The translations under genes and the position numbers were made by a program. A stretch of 64,000 nt of DNA from JAFKKS01 sp050187875 (GTDB lineage Bacteria > Pseudomonadota > Alphaproteobacteria > Rhizobiales > Xanthobacteraceae): contig JBFWXB010000012.1 of assembly GCA_050187875.1 (NCBI GenBank), positions 1 through 64,000 on the forward strand, read 5' to 3'. Positions 17,445-26,175 of the stretch are shown piece after piece. Positions within the stretch are counted from its first letter, which is position 1; the number at the start of each line of letters is the position of its first letter. The notes under the pieces were generated by a model. The model was not told where the DNA came from. It saw only the letters and a program-made list of their open reading frames with translations, and did no database searches.

Positions 17445-18467
17445 TCAGAAATGCACGACGATCTTGCCGAAAACGTTCCGGTCGGCAAGGCGGGCAAGGC
17501 CGCGCTCGAACTCGGCGAGCGGCATTTCGGAATCGATCACCGGGAGCATGCCGCCCTGCATCTTCTTGAGGCCATCGGCGATGTTGCGCATCGCGGCGCC
17601 GAACGAGCCGATGATCCGGTATTGCTGCTGGAAGAGCTGCATCAGGTTCAAGGTCGTGCTCGGTCCCGAGGTCGCGCCGCAGGTGACGAGGCGGCCGCCG
17701 CGCTTCAGGGTCAGGAGCGAGCCGTTGAACGTGTCGGCGCCGACATGCTCGAAGACGACGTCGACGCCCTTCTTGCCGGTGAGCTTGCGGGTGATCGTCT
17801 CGAAGCGGTCCTTGCGATAATTGATGACATGATCGGCGCCGAGCGCGCGGGCGCGTTCCGCCTTTTCGTCGCTGCCCACAGTCGTGATCACGGTGCAGCC
17901 AAGGGCATGCGCCATCTGGATCGCGACGGTGCCGATGCCGGAGCCGCCGGCATGCACGAGGATCGTCTCGCCGGCTTCGAGCTTCGCGTTGTCGAACAGC
18001 ATATGCTCGACGGTCGAGAAGGTGATCGGCGCGCAGGCGGCGTCACGCGCCGACACGCCGTCGGGAACCGGAATGACGAGCCGCGTCGGAATATTCAGAG
18101 CTTCACGGGCGAAGCCGTCGACATGGAAGCCGAGGACGCCACGCACATTCTCGCAAAGATTGTCGCGGCCTTCGCGGCAGGCGCGGCAGGTCCCGCAGGT
18201 CAGCGCGCCGTACATGACGACCGGCTGGCCGACCTTGAAGTTGGTGACATTCGCACCGAGCGCCGCGATCTCGCCCGACGCCTCGGCGCCGACCACGAGC
18301 GGATACTGGCGCTTGGCGAAGGCCATGCCGCGAAAGCCCCAGACGTCGATGTGGTTGAGCGCGACGGCGCGCACACGCACCTGCACCTCGTCGGGGCCCG
18401 GTGCGGGAGGCGCTGGAATATCCCGCAGTTCGAGCTGCCGGTCGGCAACGAGCGTCAGGGCACGCAT
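17445..18467 (-). CDS. Zinc-type alcohol dehydrogenase/enoyl reductase of the VLCFA block (AdhXL)
   Basis: A 340-residue MDR-superfamily oxidoreductase. The structural-zinc loop is C-x2-C-x2-C-x7-C in CGTCRACREGRDNLC, and the nucleotide-binding motif is AGGSGIGTVAIQMA. In the equivalent Rhizobium block this position is called adh2XL, and it is thought to take part in building or oxidising the very long hydroxy-acyl chain. ATG 18467 is 16 bases after the fabF1XL stop. The exact reaction (enoyl reduction or alcohol oxidation) is not settled by the sequence. Confidence 0.86.
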   Translation of the reverse strand: MRALTLVADRQLELRDIPAPPAPGPDEVQVRVRAVALNHIDVWGFRGMAFAKRQYPLVVGAEASGEIAALGANVTNFKVGQPVVMYGALTCGTCRACREGRDNLCENVRGVLGFHVDGFAREALNIPTRLVIPVPDGVSARDAACAPITFSTVEHMLFDNAKLEAGETILVHAGGSGIGTVAIQMAHALGCTVITTVGSDEKAERARALGADHVINYRKDRFETITRKLTGKKGVDVVFEHVGADTFNGSLLTLKRGGRLVTCGATSGPSTTLNLMQLFQQQYRIIGSFGAAMRNIADGLKKMQGGMLPVIDSEMPLAEFERGLARLADRNVFGKIVVHF

Positions 18468-18483
18468 TTCAAACCTGTGGGCT

Positions 18484-19758
18484 TTAACTGGGCTCGCGCG
18501 CGAGCACGAGGCTGACATTCTGCCCGCCGAACCCGAACGAGTTGGAGAGGGCGTGCGTCACCTTGGCGTCGCGCGCCACATTCGGCACGACGTCGAGCGG
18601 GATCGCGGGATCTGGAACGTGATAATTGATCGTCGGCGGCAGGCGCTGATGGTCGAGCGTCATCAGCGTCACGATCGCTTCGACGGCTCCGGCGGCCGAG
18701 AGCGTGTGGCCGATCATCGACTTGTTCGACGAGATCGGCACGGTCGCGGCGCGCTCGCCGAGGACGGTGGTCACGCCGAGGCCTTCCATCTTGTCGTTCT
18801 CGGGCGTGCCGGTGCCGTGGGCGTTGACATAATCGATGTCGTCGGGCGTGAGGCCCGCGTCCGCAATGGCGCCGCGGATGCAGCCGATGATCGGCTTGCC
18901 GTCGGGGCTCGAGCGCGTGCGGTGGAAGGCGTCGGCGCGCTCGCCGCAGCCTTCGATGATGCCGAGGATTTTAGCGCCTCGCGCCTTCGCGGATTCGAGG
19001 CTTTCGAGCACGAGCGCGCCCGCGCCTTCGGCCATGACGAAGCCGTCGCGGTTCTTGGAAAACGGCTTGGCCGCTTCCTGCGGCGGATCGTTGCTGGTCG
19101 AGAGCGCCGAGAGGAGCGAGAAGCGGATCAAGGCTTCCGGGCTGACGGAGCCTTCGGCGGCGACGCAGAGCGCCGCGTCCGTCTCTCCGCGCCGCACGGC
19201 TTCGACGCCCAATTGGATGGCGCTCGCCCCCGACGCGCAGGCGGTCGAGAGCGAGATCGGCGAACCGCGGGTGCCGAAGCGCGCCGCGAGGTGATCGGCG
19301 ATCGAGCCGAGAAGGAAGCGCTCGTGAAACGCCTTGAACGCGCCGGAGCGGGTGCCCTCCAGCAAATCCTCGTAAGTGTACGTCTCGCGTGGACCGAGCG
19401 CCGCAGCGACGGCTTGGCGCTGCGGCCATTCGACCTCGACGGGCGGGATGGCGATGAACAAGGGGCCGGGAAACTCCGACGCTCCGATGCCCGATTCCGT
19501 CACGGCTTCCTCGGCCGCGAGGGCGGCGAGCCGCTCGGTCAATTCGGGGGCAGGGAGGTTGTCGCTCGACATGAAATCGACGATCCCAGCGACGCGGGTG
19601 CGCAGCGCGTCGGTCGGAAACCGCTTGATCTCCTTGATGCCGGATTGGCCCGCGGTCAGCTTCTGCCAGTTCTCGGCCTTGCCGGCGCCGAGCGAGGTGA
19701 CGATGCCCATACCGGTCACCGCCACGATGGGGCGTCCCAGACGATCGCGATACGACAT
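18484..19758 (-). CDS. fabF1XL: Beta-ketoacyl-ACP synthase, active member of a pair (FabF1XL)
   Basis: A 424-residue FabF-type condensing enzyme with an intact Cys-His-His triad: Cys174 in LSTACASGASAI, His in VNAHGTGTPEND and His in NKSMIGHTLSAAG. It extends acyl chains on the dedicated carrier AcpXL toward C28. ATG 19758 with an AGAG ribosome site is used. It starts 11 bases after the stop of the paired, Cys-less synthase, an arrangement that suggests a heterodimer. Confidence 0.92.
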   Translation of the reverse strand: MSYRDRLGRPIVAVTGMGIVTSLGAGKAENWQKLTAGQSGIKEIKRFPTDALRTRVAGIVDFMSSDNLPAPELTERLAALAAEEAVTESGIGASEFPGPLFIAIPPVEVEWPQRQAVAAALGPRETYTYEDLLEGTRSGAFKAFHERFLLGSIADHLAARFGTRGSPISLSTACASGASAIQLGVEAVRRGETDAALCVAAEGSVSPEALIRFSLLSALSTSNDPPQEAAKPFSKNRDGFVMAEGAGALVLESLESAKARGAKILGIIEGCGERADAFHRTRSSPDGKPIIGCIRGAIADAGLTPDDIDYVNAHGTGTPENDKMEGLGVTTVLGERAATVPISSNKSMIGHTLSAAGAVEAIVTLMTLDHQRLPPTINYHVPDPAIPLDVVPNVARDAKVTHALSNSFGFGGQNVSLVLAREPS

Positions 19759-19769
19759 GGCGCTCTCCG

Positions 19770-20963
19770 TCAGTTCACGGCTTCGACGAGAGCCAGCCCT
19801 TCGCCGCGCCAATGACCGATGCTTGTTACCACGGCTTGGCGCAGCGTGCCGGCGAAAGGCTTTTCGACGCCGGCATCGCCGAGCGGCGGAAAAAGCGTTC
19901 CGCGCTGGATCGCGCCTACGGCCAAAGCGATGTTCATGACAAACTGCGCTTCCACGCCGTGCCCGAAATGCGCACCCGTGGCGCGCACCGGAATGTCGGG
20001 ATGGCGAGCGAAGAATTCACGCTCCTCGCTCGTTGCGGGCTCCGCGCCGGTGGCGCCGGAGATGACGGCGTAATGTCCGGCTTCGAGTTTCGGAGCGCAG
20101 CGGGCCCACATGCGCTCCAACGCGTCGGTAACTGCGCCCGGCTCGCGCCGCGTGTGCTCGGACGCGACGAGCGTGAGCCGCGCCAGCGCCTTGGCGCCGC
20201 GGCTCTCGGCATGCTCGCGCGGTTCGAGCACGAGGAAGGCGCCGAGTGAGCCGATCGCAAACCCGCCTTTTGGGCCGCGCTCCCAGACAGGGCGGATCGC
20301 GCCTTCGAGGTTGAAGCTGCCGAAGCCGAGAAAGAACAGTTGCTCCTTGCGGTCGGCATTGTAGGAGCCGCCGACGAGGCCGATCTCGCTTTGCCCCGCC
20401 GCGATGCGCGCCAGCGCAATACGCACGGCATCGACGCCCGACGACTCCTCGCCCATGAAGGTGCGTGAGGAGCCGGTGACGCCGTGCACGATCGAGATAT
20501 TGCCGGCGAGGAGATTGGAGAGCTGCGCCAGAAACAAGGTCGGCCGCAGGTCGCTGGTGAGCCGCTCGTTGAGGAACGCTGCGGGGTTCGCGGCCTTCGG
20601 CAATCCGCTGAGGATCGCGCTATCGACCGCGGCGTCGCGCTCGCCGCCGCCAGCCGCGACGATCAGGTCCATCGTGGAAAGACGCTCGCTGTCGCCTTTG
20701 ATTTTTGCATCGTCGAGCGCAAGGCCAGCCGCATAGGTGCCGATGCGCTGCCACGCTTCCATCTGGCGCTGATCGCCCTTTTTGGGGATCTGCTTGTCGA
20801 AATCGATGGGCGGCACGCGATGCACGATAAAGGGGGGAGAATAGCTGTCGTCGAAGACGAGACGGCCTTCGTTCAAGGCCTGCCAATGCGCCTCCAAGCC
20901 TTCACCGAGCGAAGACACGATGCCGACGCCGGTGATCCAGGTTTCGCGCGCAGTCTCAGACAT
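19770..20963 (-). CDS. fabF2XL: Beta-ketoacyl-ACP synthase-like protein without catalytic Cys (FabF2XL)
   Basis: A 397-residue thiolase-fold protein, clearly related to FabF (WITGVGIVSSLGEGL at the start, FGHGVEAQFVMNIALAV near the end). Its nucleophile region reads NISIVHGVTGSSRTF, so the Cys of TACxS aligns with Val162. The first catalytic His motif (NAHGTGT) reads SGATGAEP. Only the second His (FGHGVEA) remains. It cannot be an ordinary condensing enzyme and looks like a chain-length-factor-type partner of FabF1XL. Its start overlaps the end of fabZXL by 8 bases. Confidence 0.88.
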   Translation of the reverse strand: MSETARETWITGVGIVSSLGEGLEAHWQALNEGRLVFDDSYSPPFIVHRVPPIDFDKQIPKKGDQRQMEAWQRIGTYAAGLALDDAKIKGDSERLSTMDLIVAAGGGERDAAVDSAILSGLPKAANPAAFLNERLTSDLRPTLFLAQLSNLLAGNISIVHGVTGSSRTFMGEESSGVDAVRIALARIAAGQSEIGLVGGSYNADRKEQLFFLGFGSFNLEGAIRPVWERGPKGGFAIGSLGAFLVLEPREHAESRGAKALARLTLVASEHTRREPGAVTDALERMWARCAPKLEAGHYAVISGATGAEPATSEEREFFARHPDIPVRATGAHFGHGVEAQFVMNIALAVGAIQRGTLFPPLGDAGVEKPFAGTLRQAVVTSIGHWRGEGLALVEAVN

Positions 20964-21429
20964 CGAGCGCCGTTTCCGCCGGCACGCCCATGCGATGCGC
21001 AGCATCTATCATTCCAGCGCGCAGCGCTGGGGTGGGGAATGGCATGGTGCGGAACATCAGCGAAGCGTCGCACACCGGCTTGCCCTCGGCCGTAATCTTG
21101 GCCGAGGTGAGCGAGAAGCCGGAGCCATCATGCACCAGCTTGGCCTCGACGGTCAGCCGTTCGCCCGGCGGAACGAAATTGCGCAGCCGCGCCTCCTTGA
21201 CCTGGGCGAGGAGCGGCATGCGCTCGAAGCGAAGCAGTGCCATCAAAAGCCAGCCGCTCGTTTGCGCCATGCTCTCGATGAGCAGGACGCCGGGCATCAG
21301 CGGATGCCCAGGAAAATGATTGTCGATGATCGTGCTTTCGACCGGAACGACAGCCTCGGCGCGGATCGTCTTCTCGTCGAGCGAAAGGTCGATGATGCGG
21401 TCGACGAGTTTGAACTGCTCGAGCTGCAT
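20956..21429 (-). CDS. fabZXL: 3-hydroxyacyl-ACP dehydratase of the VLCFA block (FabZXL)
   Basis: A 157-residue hot-dog-fold dehydratase. The active-site His lies in DNHFPGHPLMPGVL, and the second residue (Glu) in LLIESMAQTSG. It would dehydrate 3-hydroxyacyl-AcpXL intermediates during elongation. ATG 21429 follows CCGGAG and is 19 bases after the acpXL stop. The context in the lipid A acyl block gives the specific name; an ordinary FabZ role is less likely, though not excluded. Confidence 0.9.
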   Translation of the reverse strand: MQLEQFKLVDRIIDLSLDEKTIRAEAVVPVESTIIDNHFPGHPLMPGVLLIESMAQTSGWLLMALLRFERMPLLAQVKEARLRNFVPPGERLTVEAKLVHDGSGFSLTSAKITAEGKPVCDASLMFRTMPFPTPALRAGMIDAAHRMGVPAETALDV

Positions 21430-21448
21430 GAACTCCGGCCGGGTTTCC

Positions 21449-21730
21449 TCAGGCGCCTTTGGCGGCGACCAGGGCGTCAATGCGCTCGCACAGGTTCTTC
21501 AAGACGAAATACTGCTCCGTCGTCGCCTTGCCGTCATTGACCTCCTGCGTCCACTGCTCGATCGGCAGTTTGATGCCGAACGCCTTGTCGATCGCGAAGG
21601 CGATGTCGAGGAAGTCGAGGCTGTCGATGCCGAGATCGTCCATGGCGTGACTTTCCGGCTTGATGTTCTCGCGCGGAATGTCACAGGTCTCGGAAATGAT
21701 TGTGGCGACGGTATCGAACGTCGATGACAT
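21449..21730 (-). CDS. acpXL: Specialised acyl carrier protein AcpXL
   Basis: A 93-residue acyl carrier protein. The phosphopantetheine attachment site is Ser37 in LGIDSLDFLDI. It is longer at the C terminus than housekeeping AcpP, as AcpXL is. First gene of the block, it carries the growing very-long-chain hydroxy acid handed to LpxXL. The promoter must lie in the 190-base gap to the divergent TAXI gene at 21,921. Confidence 0.95.
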   Translation of the reverse strand: MSSTFDTVATIISETCDIPRENIKPESHAMDDLGIDSLDFLDIAFAIDKAFGIKLPIEQWTQEVNDGKATTEQYFVLKNLCERIDALVAAKGA

Positions 21731-21920
21731 CTGGAAACCTTTGATTTCTTGCCTGATTTCGTGATTCCAGGCGCACCGTAATACGCTCGCCGCCCCGGTC
21801 GGGTGCTCCTATAGCGAAGCGACGCCAAGACTTCAATCCAGTGGCTTTCAGGACGCCCCAAAGACAAGCTAGAGTAGACGCTTACGCCTGGACAAAGTCC
21901 ATAACGAGGGAGTGGGGCGG

Positions 21921-22886
21921 ATGCGAATGAAGACGTGGGGGGCCGCGCTAGCGGCTGGGCTGGCCGTCGGGATTGTGACTGCGGCCGTCGCGCAAGGGCC
22001 AAAATTCTTCCGGATCGGCACCGGCGGCACCGCCGGAACCTACTATCCGATCGGCGGAATCATCGCCAATGCCATCTCGGCGCCGCCGAATCTCATTTCC
22101 ACAGCGGTCGCCTCGAACGGGTCAGTGGCCAACATCAACGCCATTTCGGGCGGACAGATGGAATCCGGCTTCACACAATCGGACGTTGCCTATTGGGCGT
22201 TCACGGGCACCGGTGTCTATGAGGGCAAGCCCAAGGTCGAAGAACTGCGGGCGATCGCCAATCTCTACCCCGAATCGATCCATCTCGTCGCCCGCAAGGG
22301 CTCGGGGATCAACACCGTTGCGGACCTGCGCGGCAAGCACGTCTCCATCGACGAGCCGGGCTCGGGCACGCTCGTCGACGCCAAGATCATCCTCGCCGGG
22401 TGGGGCCTCAAGGAAAGCGACATAAAGCCCGAATACGTCAAGCCGAACCAGGCGGCGGAAAAGATGAAGGACGGGGCGCTCGACGCTTTCTTCTTCGTCG
22501 GCGGTTTCCCGACGGCGGCGATCACCGAGCTTGCGACGTCTGGTCCGGGCATCGATCTCATCCCGATCGACGGGCCGAACGCGGAGAAGATCCGCGGCGA
22601 CTATAAGTTCTTTGCGCGCGACGAAATTCCGGAGGGCACGTATAAGGGTGTGCGCGGCGTCAAGACTCTGGCGGTCGGCGCCCAATGGGTGACCTCCGCG
22701 AAGATCGACGAGGCGACCGTTTACGCCGCGACCAAAGGACTGTGGAGCGACAAGGCGCGGCAGGCGCTCGACGCCGGGCACGCTAAGGGCAAGGCCATCA
22801 AGAAGGAAAATGCGCTGACCGGCATCGGCATTCCGATCCACCCTGGCGCGGAGAAGTTTTATCGGGAAGCCGGGTTGTTGAAATAA
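21921..22886 (+). CDS. TAXI family TRAP transporter substrate-binding protein
   Basis: A 321-residue periplasmic protein with signal peptide (TAAVAQG cleavage region). The TAXI signature IGTGGTAGTYYPIGG is at the mature N terminus; ATKGLWSD and GIPIHPGAEKFYREAGL close it. It delivers a solute to the fused permease encoded next. AGGGAG upstream supports ATG 21921, with ATG 21927 as an alternative. The ligand is unknown; characterised family members bind glutamate or related acids. Confidence 0.92.
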   Translation: MRMKTWGAALAAGLAVGIVTAAVAQGPKFFRIGTGGTAGTYYPIGGIIANAISAPPNLISTAVASNGSVANINAISGGQMESGFTQSDVAYWAFTGTGVYEGKPKVEELRAIANLYPESIHLVARKGSGINTVADLRGKHVSIDEPGSGTLVDAKIILAGWGLKESDIKPEYVKPNQAAEKMKDGALDAFFFVGGFPTAAITELATSGPGIDLIPIDGPNAEKIRGDYKFFARDEIPEGTYKGVRGVKTLAVGAQWVTSAKIDEATVYAATKGLWSDKARQALDAGHAKGKAIKKENALTGIGIPIHPGAEKFYREAGLLK

Positions 22887-22940
22887 GCCGCGCATGCGTC
22901 GGACATTCGCGGGAGCTGCGCCGGGCGCGGGGTTAAGACG

Positions 22941-25121
22941 ATGAAGGTCGAGGCCGCCGCTCCGGACGAGCTCAGCAAGCTCGAAGAGAAGTTCGATCCG
23001 GAAATTCGTTTCCGTCCGCTGCTGCCCGTCACCGCGGTCGTGGTGGCGACGCTTCTCTTCGCGCTCTCCTGCTTCCATTACTACACGGCCGGGTTCGGAT
23101 TGCTCCGCGAGACGACGCATCGCGGCGTGCATATGGCGTTCGTTCTCGGCCTGATCTTCCTCGTCTTCACTGCGCGTCAAAGCGAGCAGAACGGGCCACC
23201 GCAAAGCCGCTGGTGGAAGCCTGGCGGCATTTCGCTAGCGGACATTGCGCTCAGCATCGGCGCGGTCGCATCGAGCCTCTACGTTCCTTGGATTTTCAGC
23301 GATCTCGCGTTCCGCGTCGGCAATCCGCTGCCGATCGACATCGCGATGGGCACGCTCCTGATCGTGGTGCTGCTCGAGGCGACGCGGCGTTCGGTCGGCA
23401 TCGCCTTGCCGCTGATCGCCGTCGGGATGATGCTTTACGCCTATTTCGGCCCGCATTTCCCGGGGATCTTCGTGCACCCCGGCAACAGCTGGGCGGGTAT
23501 CGTCAACCATCTCTACCTGACGAGCCAAGGCATCTATGGCATCGCGCTCGGTGTCGTCGCGACCTACGTCTTCCATTACGTGCTGTTCGGCGTGCTTGCG
23601 ACGCGCATCGGGCTCGGCAAGCTTTTCATCGATCTGGCGTCGGTTGTTGCCGGCCGCTTCGCTGGAGGGCCGGCTAAGATCTCGATCTTCGGATCGGCCC
23701 TGTTCGGCATGATCTCGGGCTCCTCCATCGCCAACACGGTGACCGTCGGCTCACTGACGATCCCTGCAATGATCCGGCTCGGCTATCCGAAGCACTTTGC
23801 CGCGGCCGTGGAATCGACGGCCTCGACGGGCGGGCAGATCACGCCGCCGATCATGGGCGCGGCGGCGTTCCTGATGGTCGAGTTCCTCAACATTCCCTAC
23901 CAGACGGTGATCATCGCGGCGATCGTGCCCGCCTTCATGCATTTCTTCGGCGTGTTCATGCAGGTGCATTTCGAGGCGAAGCGTACCGGCATGCGCGGCC
24001 TCACGCGCGAGGAACTGCCGAATGTACGCAAGGTCCTTGCCGAGGATTGGCCGACGGTCGTGCCGCTGGTCGTGCTGCTGGTGGTCTTGTTCTCCGGCTA
24101 CACGCCCTACCTTGCGGCGTTCTGGGGGATCACCGGCTGCATCCTGATCGGGATCGTGCGCCGCACCGTCGCCGCGCTTGCCTTCCTCGTCGTGGTCTGT
24201 GCCGCGGCGACCTTCGGTTTCCTGGCGATGCGCGGCGTGCCTTCGTCGATCCTTGCCATCGTCGCCATCGCCTGCGCATGGCGCATTTGGCAGTCGGAGG
24301 AGGGGCGGCGCGCCGCGGCCGACGTGCTCGACGCGTTCATCGTCGGCGCCAAATACGCGATCTCAGTCGGCGCGGCTGCGGCGACGGTCGGCATCATTGT
24401 AGGCGTCGTTACGCTCACCGGCGTCGGCTTCAAGATTTCCTACATTGTCACCTCGACGGCGGCCGATGTCGCCCTCTGGACTTCGCATTGGCTGCCGGCC
24501 TTCCTCGCCAGCCGCGAAGGCATGACACTGTTCTTCACGCTTCTCTTCACCGCGATCGTCTGCATCCTGCTTGGCTGCGGCATTCCGACGACGCCGACCT
24601 ACATCATCATGGTGTCAGTCGCCGCGCCCGCGCTCGGCATGCTCGGCATCCAGCCGATCGTCGCGCATTTCTTCGTCTTCTATTACGGCGTCCTCGCCGA
24701 TATCACGCCGCCGGTCGCGCTCGCTGCCTATGCGGGCGCGTCGATGGCGGGCGCCGACCCGTTCCGGACCGGCAACACCGCCTTCCGCCTGGCGCTCGGC
24801 AAGGCACTGGTGCCGTTCGTGTTCACGTTCACGCCGTCCATGCTGATCATGGTCAACAATTTCAGCTTCCTCGATTTCTGCGTTGCGACGGGAGGCTGCC
24901 TCCTCGGCATTCTTGTTTTGTCCGCCGCGTTTGCGGGATATGCGCTGGCGCCGCTCGCCGGATGGGAGCGCGCGCTCTGCGCGGTCGGCGCGCTGCCGAT
25001 GATGGCGCCGGGCGCCGTATCGACATTGATCGGCATCGCCATCGCGGCGCCGGTGGGGCTGCGGCAAATCGTGGCGGCGACGGCGACGCGCAACCGCCGC
25101 GCCGAAGTGTCCTCGGCTTAA
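22941..25121 (+). CDS. TRAP transporter fused permease subunit (DctQM-type, TAXI system)
   Basis: A 726-residue inner-membrane protein with about 16-18 membrane segments. The small 4-segment DctQ-like part comes first, then the 12-segment DctM-like part. Typical DctM motifs include SGSSIANTVTVGSLTIPAMIR, STASTGGQITPPIMGAAAF, GCGIPTTPTYIIM and YYGVLADITPPVALAAY. It uses a Na+ or H+ gradient with the upstream TAXI protein. It is 54 bases downstream on the same strand. Confidence 0.92.
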   Translation: MKVEAAAPDELSKLEEKFDPEIRFRPLLPVTAVVVATLLFALSCFHYYTAGFGLLRETTHRGVHMAFVLGLIFLVFTARQSEQNGPPQSRWWKPGGISLADIALSIGAVASSLYVPWIFSDLAFRVGNPLPIDIAMGTLLIVVLLEATRRSVGIALPLIAVGMMLYAYFGPHFPGIFVHPGNSWAGIVNHLYLTSQGIYGIALGVVATYVFHYVLFGVLATRIGLGKLFIDLASVVAGRFAGGPAKISIFGSALFGMISGSSIANTVTVGSLTIPAMIRLGYPKHFAAAVESTASTGGQITPPIMGAAAFLMVEFLNIPYQTVIIAAIVPAFMHFFGVFMQVHFEAKRTGMRGLTREELPNVRKVLAEDWPTVVPLVVLLVVLFSGYTPYLAAFWGITGCILIGIVRRTVAALAFLVVVCAAATFGFLAMRGVPSSILAIVAIACAWRIWQSEEGRRAAADVLDAFIVGAKYAISVGAAAATVGIIVGVVTLTGVGFKISYIVTSTAADVALWTSHWLPAFLASREGMTLFFTLLFTAIVCILLGCGIPTTPTYIIMVSVAAPALGMLGIQPIVAHFFVFYYGVLADITPPVALAAYAGASMAGADPFRTGNTAFRLALGKALVPFVFTFTPSMLIMVNNFSFLDFCVATGGCLLGILVLSAAFAGYALAPLAGWERALCAVGALPMMAPGAVSTLIGIAIAAPVGLRQIVAATATRNRRAEVSSA

Positions 25122-25220
25122 GGACTGTGAGATGATGCCCGGCAGTGGGCCGGTCTGTGGCTGAACGACTGTCGTATTGGACTTGAGACTGTTCGGTTTG
25201 AGAACCAGAGGGGGACGACA

Positions 25221-25973
25221 ATGATCAGGCATAATTCTCTGCTGGCGGCGCTGCTCGCGGCATCGCTTACGGGCGGCGTCGCGGCCGCGCAGACGACGAT
25301 AAGGGTGGGCTCGACGCCGACCGGCACGCCGTTCACGTTCCTGGATACCAAGACCAACACGATCCAAGGCGTGATGGTCGACCTCGCCACCGAGGTCGGC
25401 AAGGAAGCCGGCTTTACGGTGCAGATCGAGCCGATGCAGTTCTCGACACTGATCGCGGCGCTGACCGCCAACAAGATCGACCTCATCTCGGCGGCGATGT
25501 TCATCACCGCGCCGCGCAAGGAGGTGATCGACTTCTCCGAGCCGGTCTACACCTACGGCGAAGGCCTGATCGTGCCGAAGAGCGACACGAAGGATTACGT
25601 CTCGTATGAGGAGCTCAAAGGCGCGATCGTCGGCGCGCAGGTCGGCACGGCTTTCGTCGATGCGCTCAAGAAGACGGGGCTGTTTTCGGAAGTGAAGGTC
25701 TACGACACGATCGTCGACATCCTGCGCGATGTGAATGCCGGCCGCATCAAGGCGGGCTTCGGCGACTATCCGATCTTCGCCTACAACCTGCAGCAGGGCC
25801 TCTTCCCCGAAGTTCGTCTGGTGAAAAGCTACAAGGCGAAGATTCCGGGTTCCGTCGGTATCGGCGTTCGCAAGAGCGACACCGAGCTCCTCAAGAAGGT
25901 CAATGCAGCGCTCGAAAAGATCAAAGCGGACGGCCGGCTCAATAAGATCCTGGCGAAGTGGGGACTGGGCTGA
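25221..25973 (+). CDS. Polar amino acid ABC transporter substrate-binding protein
   Basis: A 250-residue family 3 binding protein with a signal peptide (LLAALLAASLTGGVAAAQ). The motifs GTPFTFLDTKTN, QGVMVDLATEVGKEAG and DLISAAMFITAPRKEVIDFSEPV belong to the amino-acid/cystine-binding group. It is the first gene of a set with permease and ATPase, but 200 bases carrying two strong hairpins separate it from them. The ligand is not evident; the oxidase at the end of the set hints at an amine or amino acid. Confidence 0.92.
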   Translation: MIRHNSLLAALLAASLTGGVAAAQTTIRVGSTPTGTPFTFLDTKTNTIQGVMVDLATEVGKEAGFTVQIEPMQFSTLIAALTANKIDLISAAMFITAPRKEVIDFSEPVYTYGEGLIVPKSDTKDYVSYEELKGAIVGAQVGTAFVDALKKTGLFSEVKVYDTIVDILRDVNAGRIKAGFGDYPIFAYNLQQGLFPEVRLVKSYKAKIPGSVGIGVRKSDTELLKKVNAALEKIKADGRLNKILAKWGLG

Positions 25974-25987
25974 GCCACCATCGAATA

Positions 25988-26062
25988 GCTGAGCGTTGCC
26001 GCGTGGCAGTGACGCTCAGCTAGAACGGACCATCGTTTCTTGGAATCGATGATCCGTTCTAG
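25988..26062. promoter_or_regulatory. Two tandem hairpins between binding-protein and permease genes
   Basis: Hairpin 1: GCTGAGCGT (25,988-25,996) pairs with ACGCTCAGC (26,012-26,020), and TGCC/GGCA pairs inside. Hairpin 2 starts at the same base: CTAGAACGGA (26,020-26,029) pairs with TCCGTTCTAG (26,053-26,062), and ATCG/CGAT pairs inside. Neither is followed by a T tract. The place, just after the binding-protein gene, is where many ABC operons carry hairpins that protect the upstream mRNA and lower permease expression. The rest of 25,974-26,175 shows nothing else. Confidence 0.6.
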
Positions 26063-26175
26063 GTCTTTGTTTTCTCGCAATTCCGGACGGAAACCAGTTA
26101 CCACTTTTTCCTGGAATTGCTCGACGCCACCGCGTGATCACCGGCATAGCCGCCAATACCTGACGTCGTAACGCC

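Noticed and set aside
17884..19815. 643-codon open frame on the plus strand across adhXL and fabF1XL
   Set aside because: It is antisense to two clear genes of the lipid A block and has the same low-complexity Arg/Ala composition as other shadow frames.
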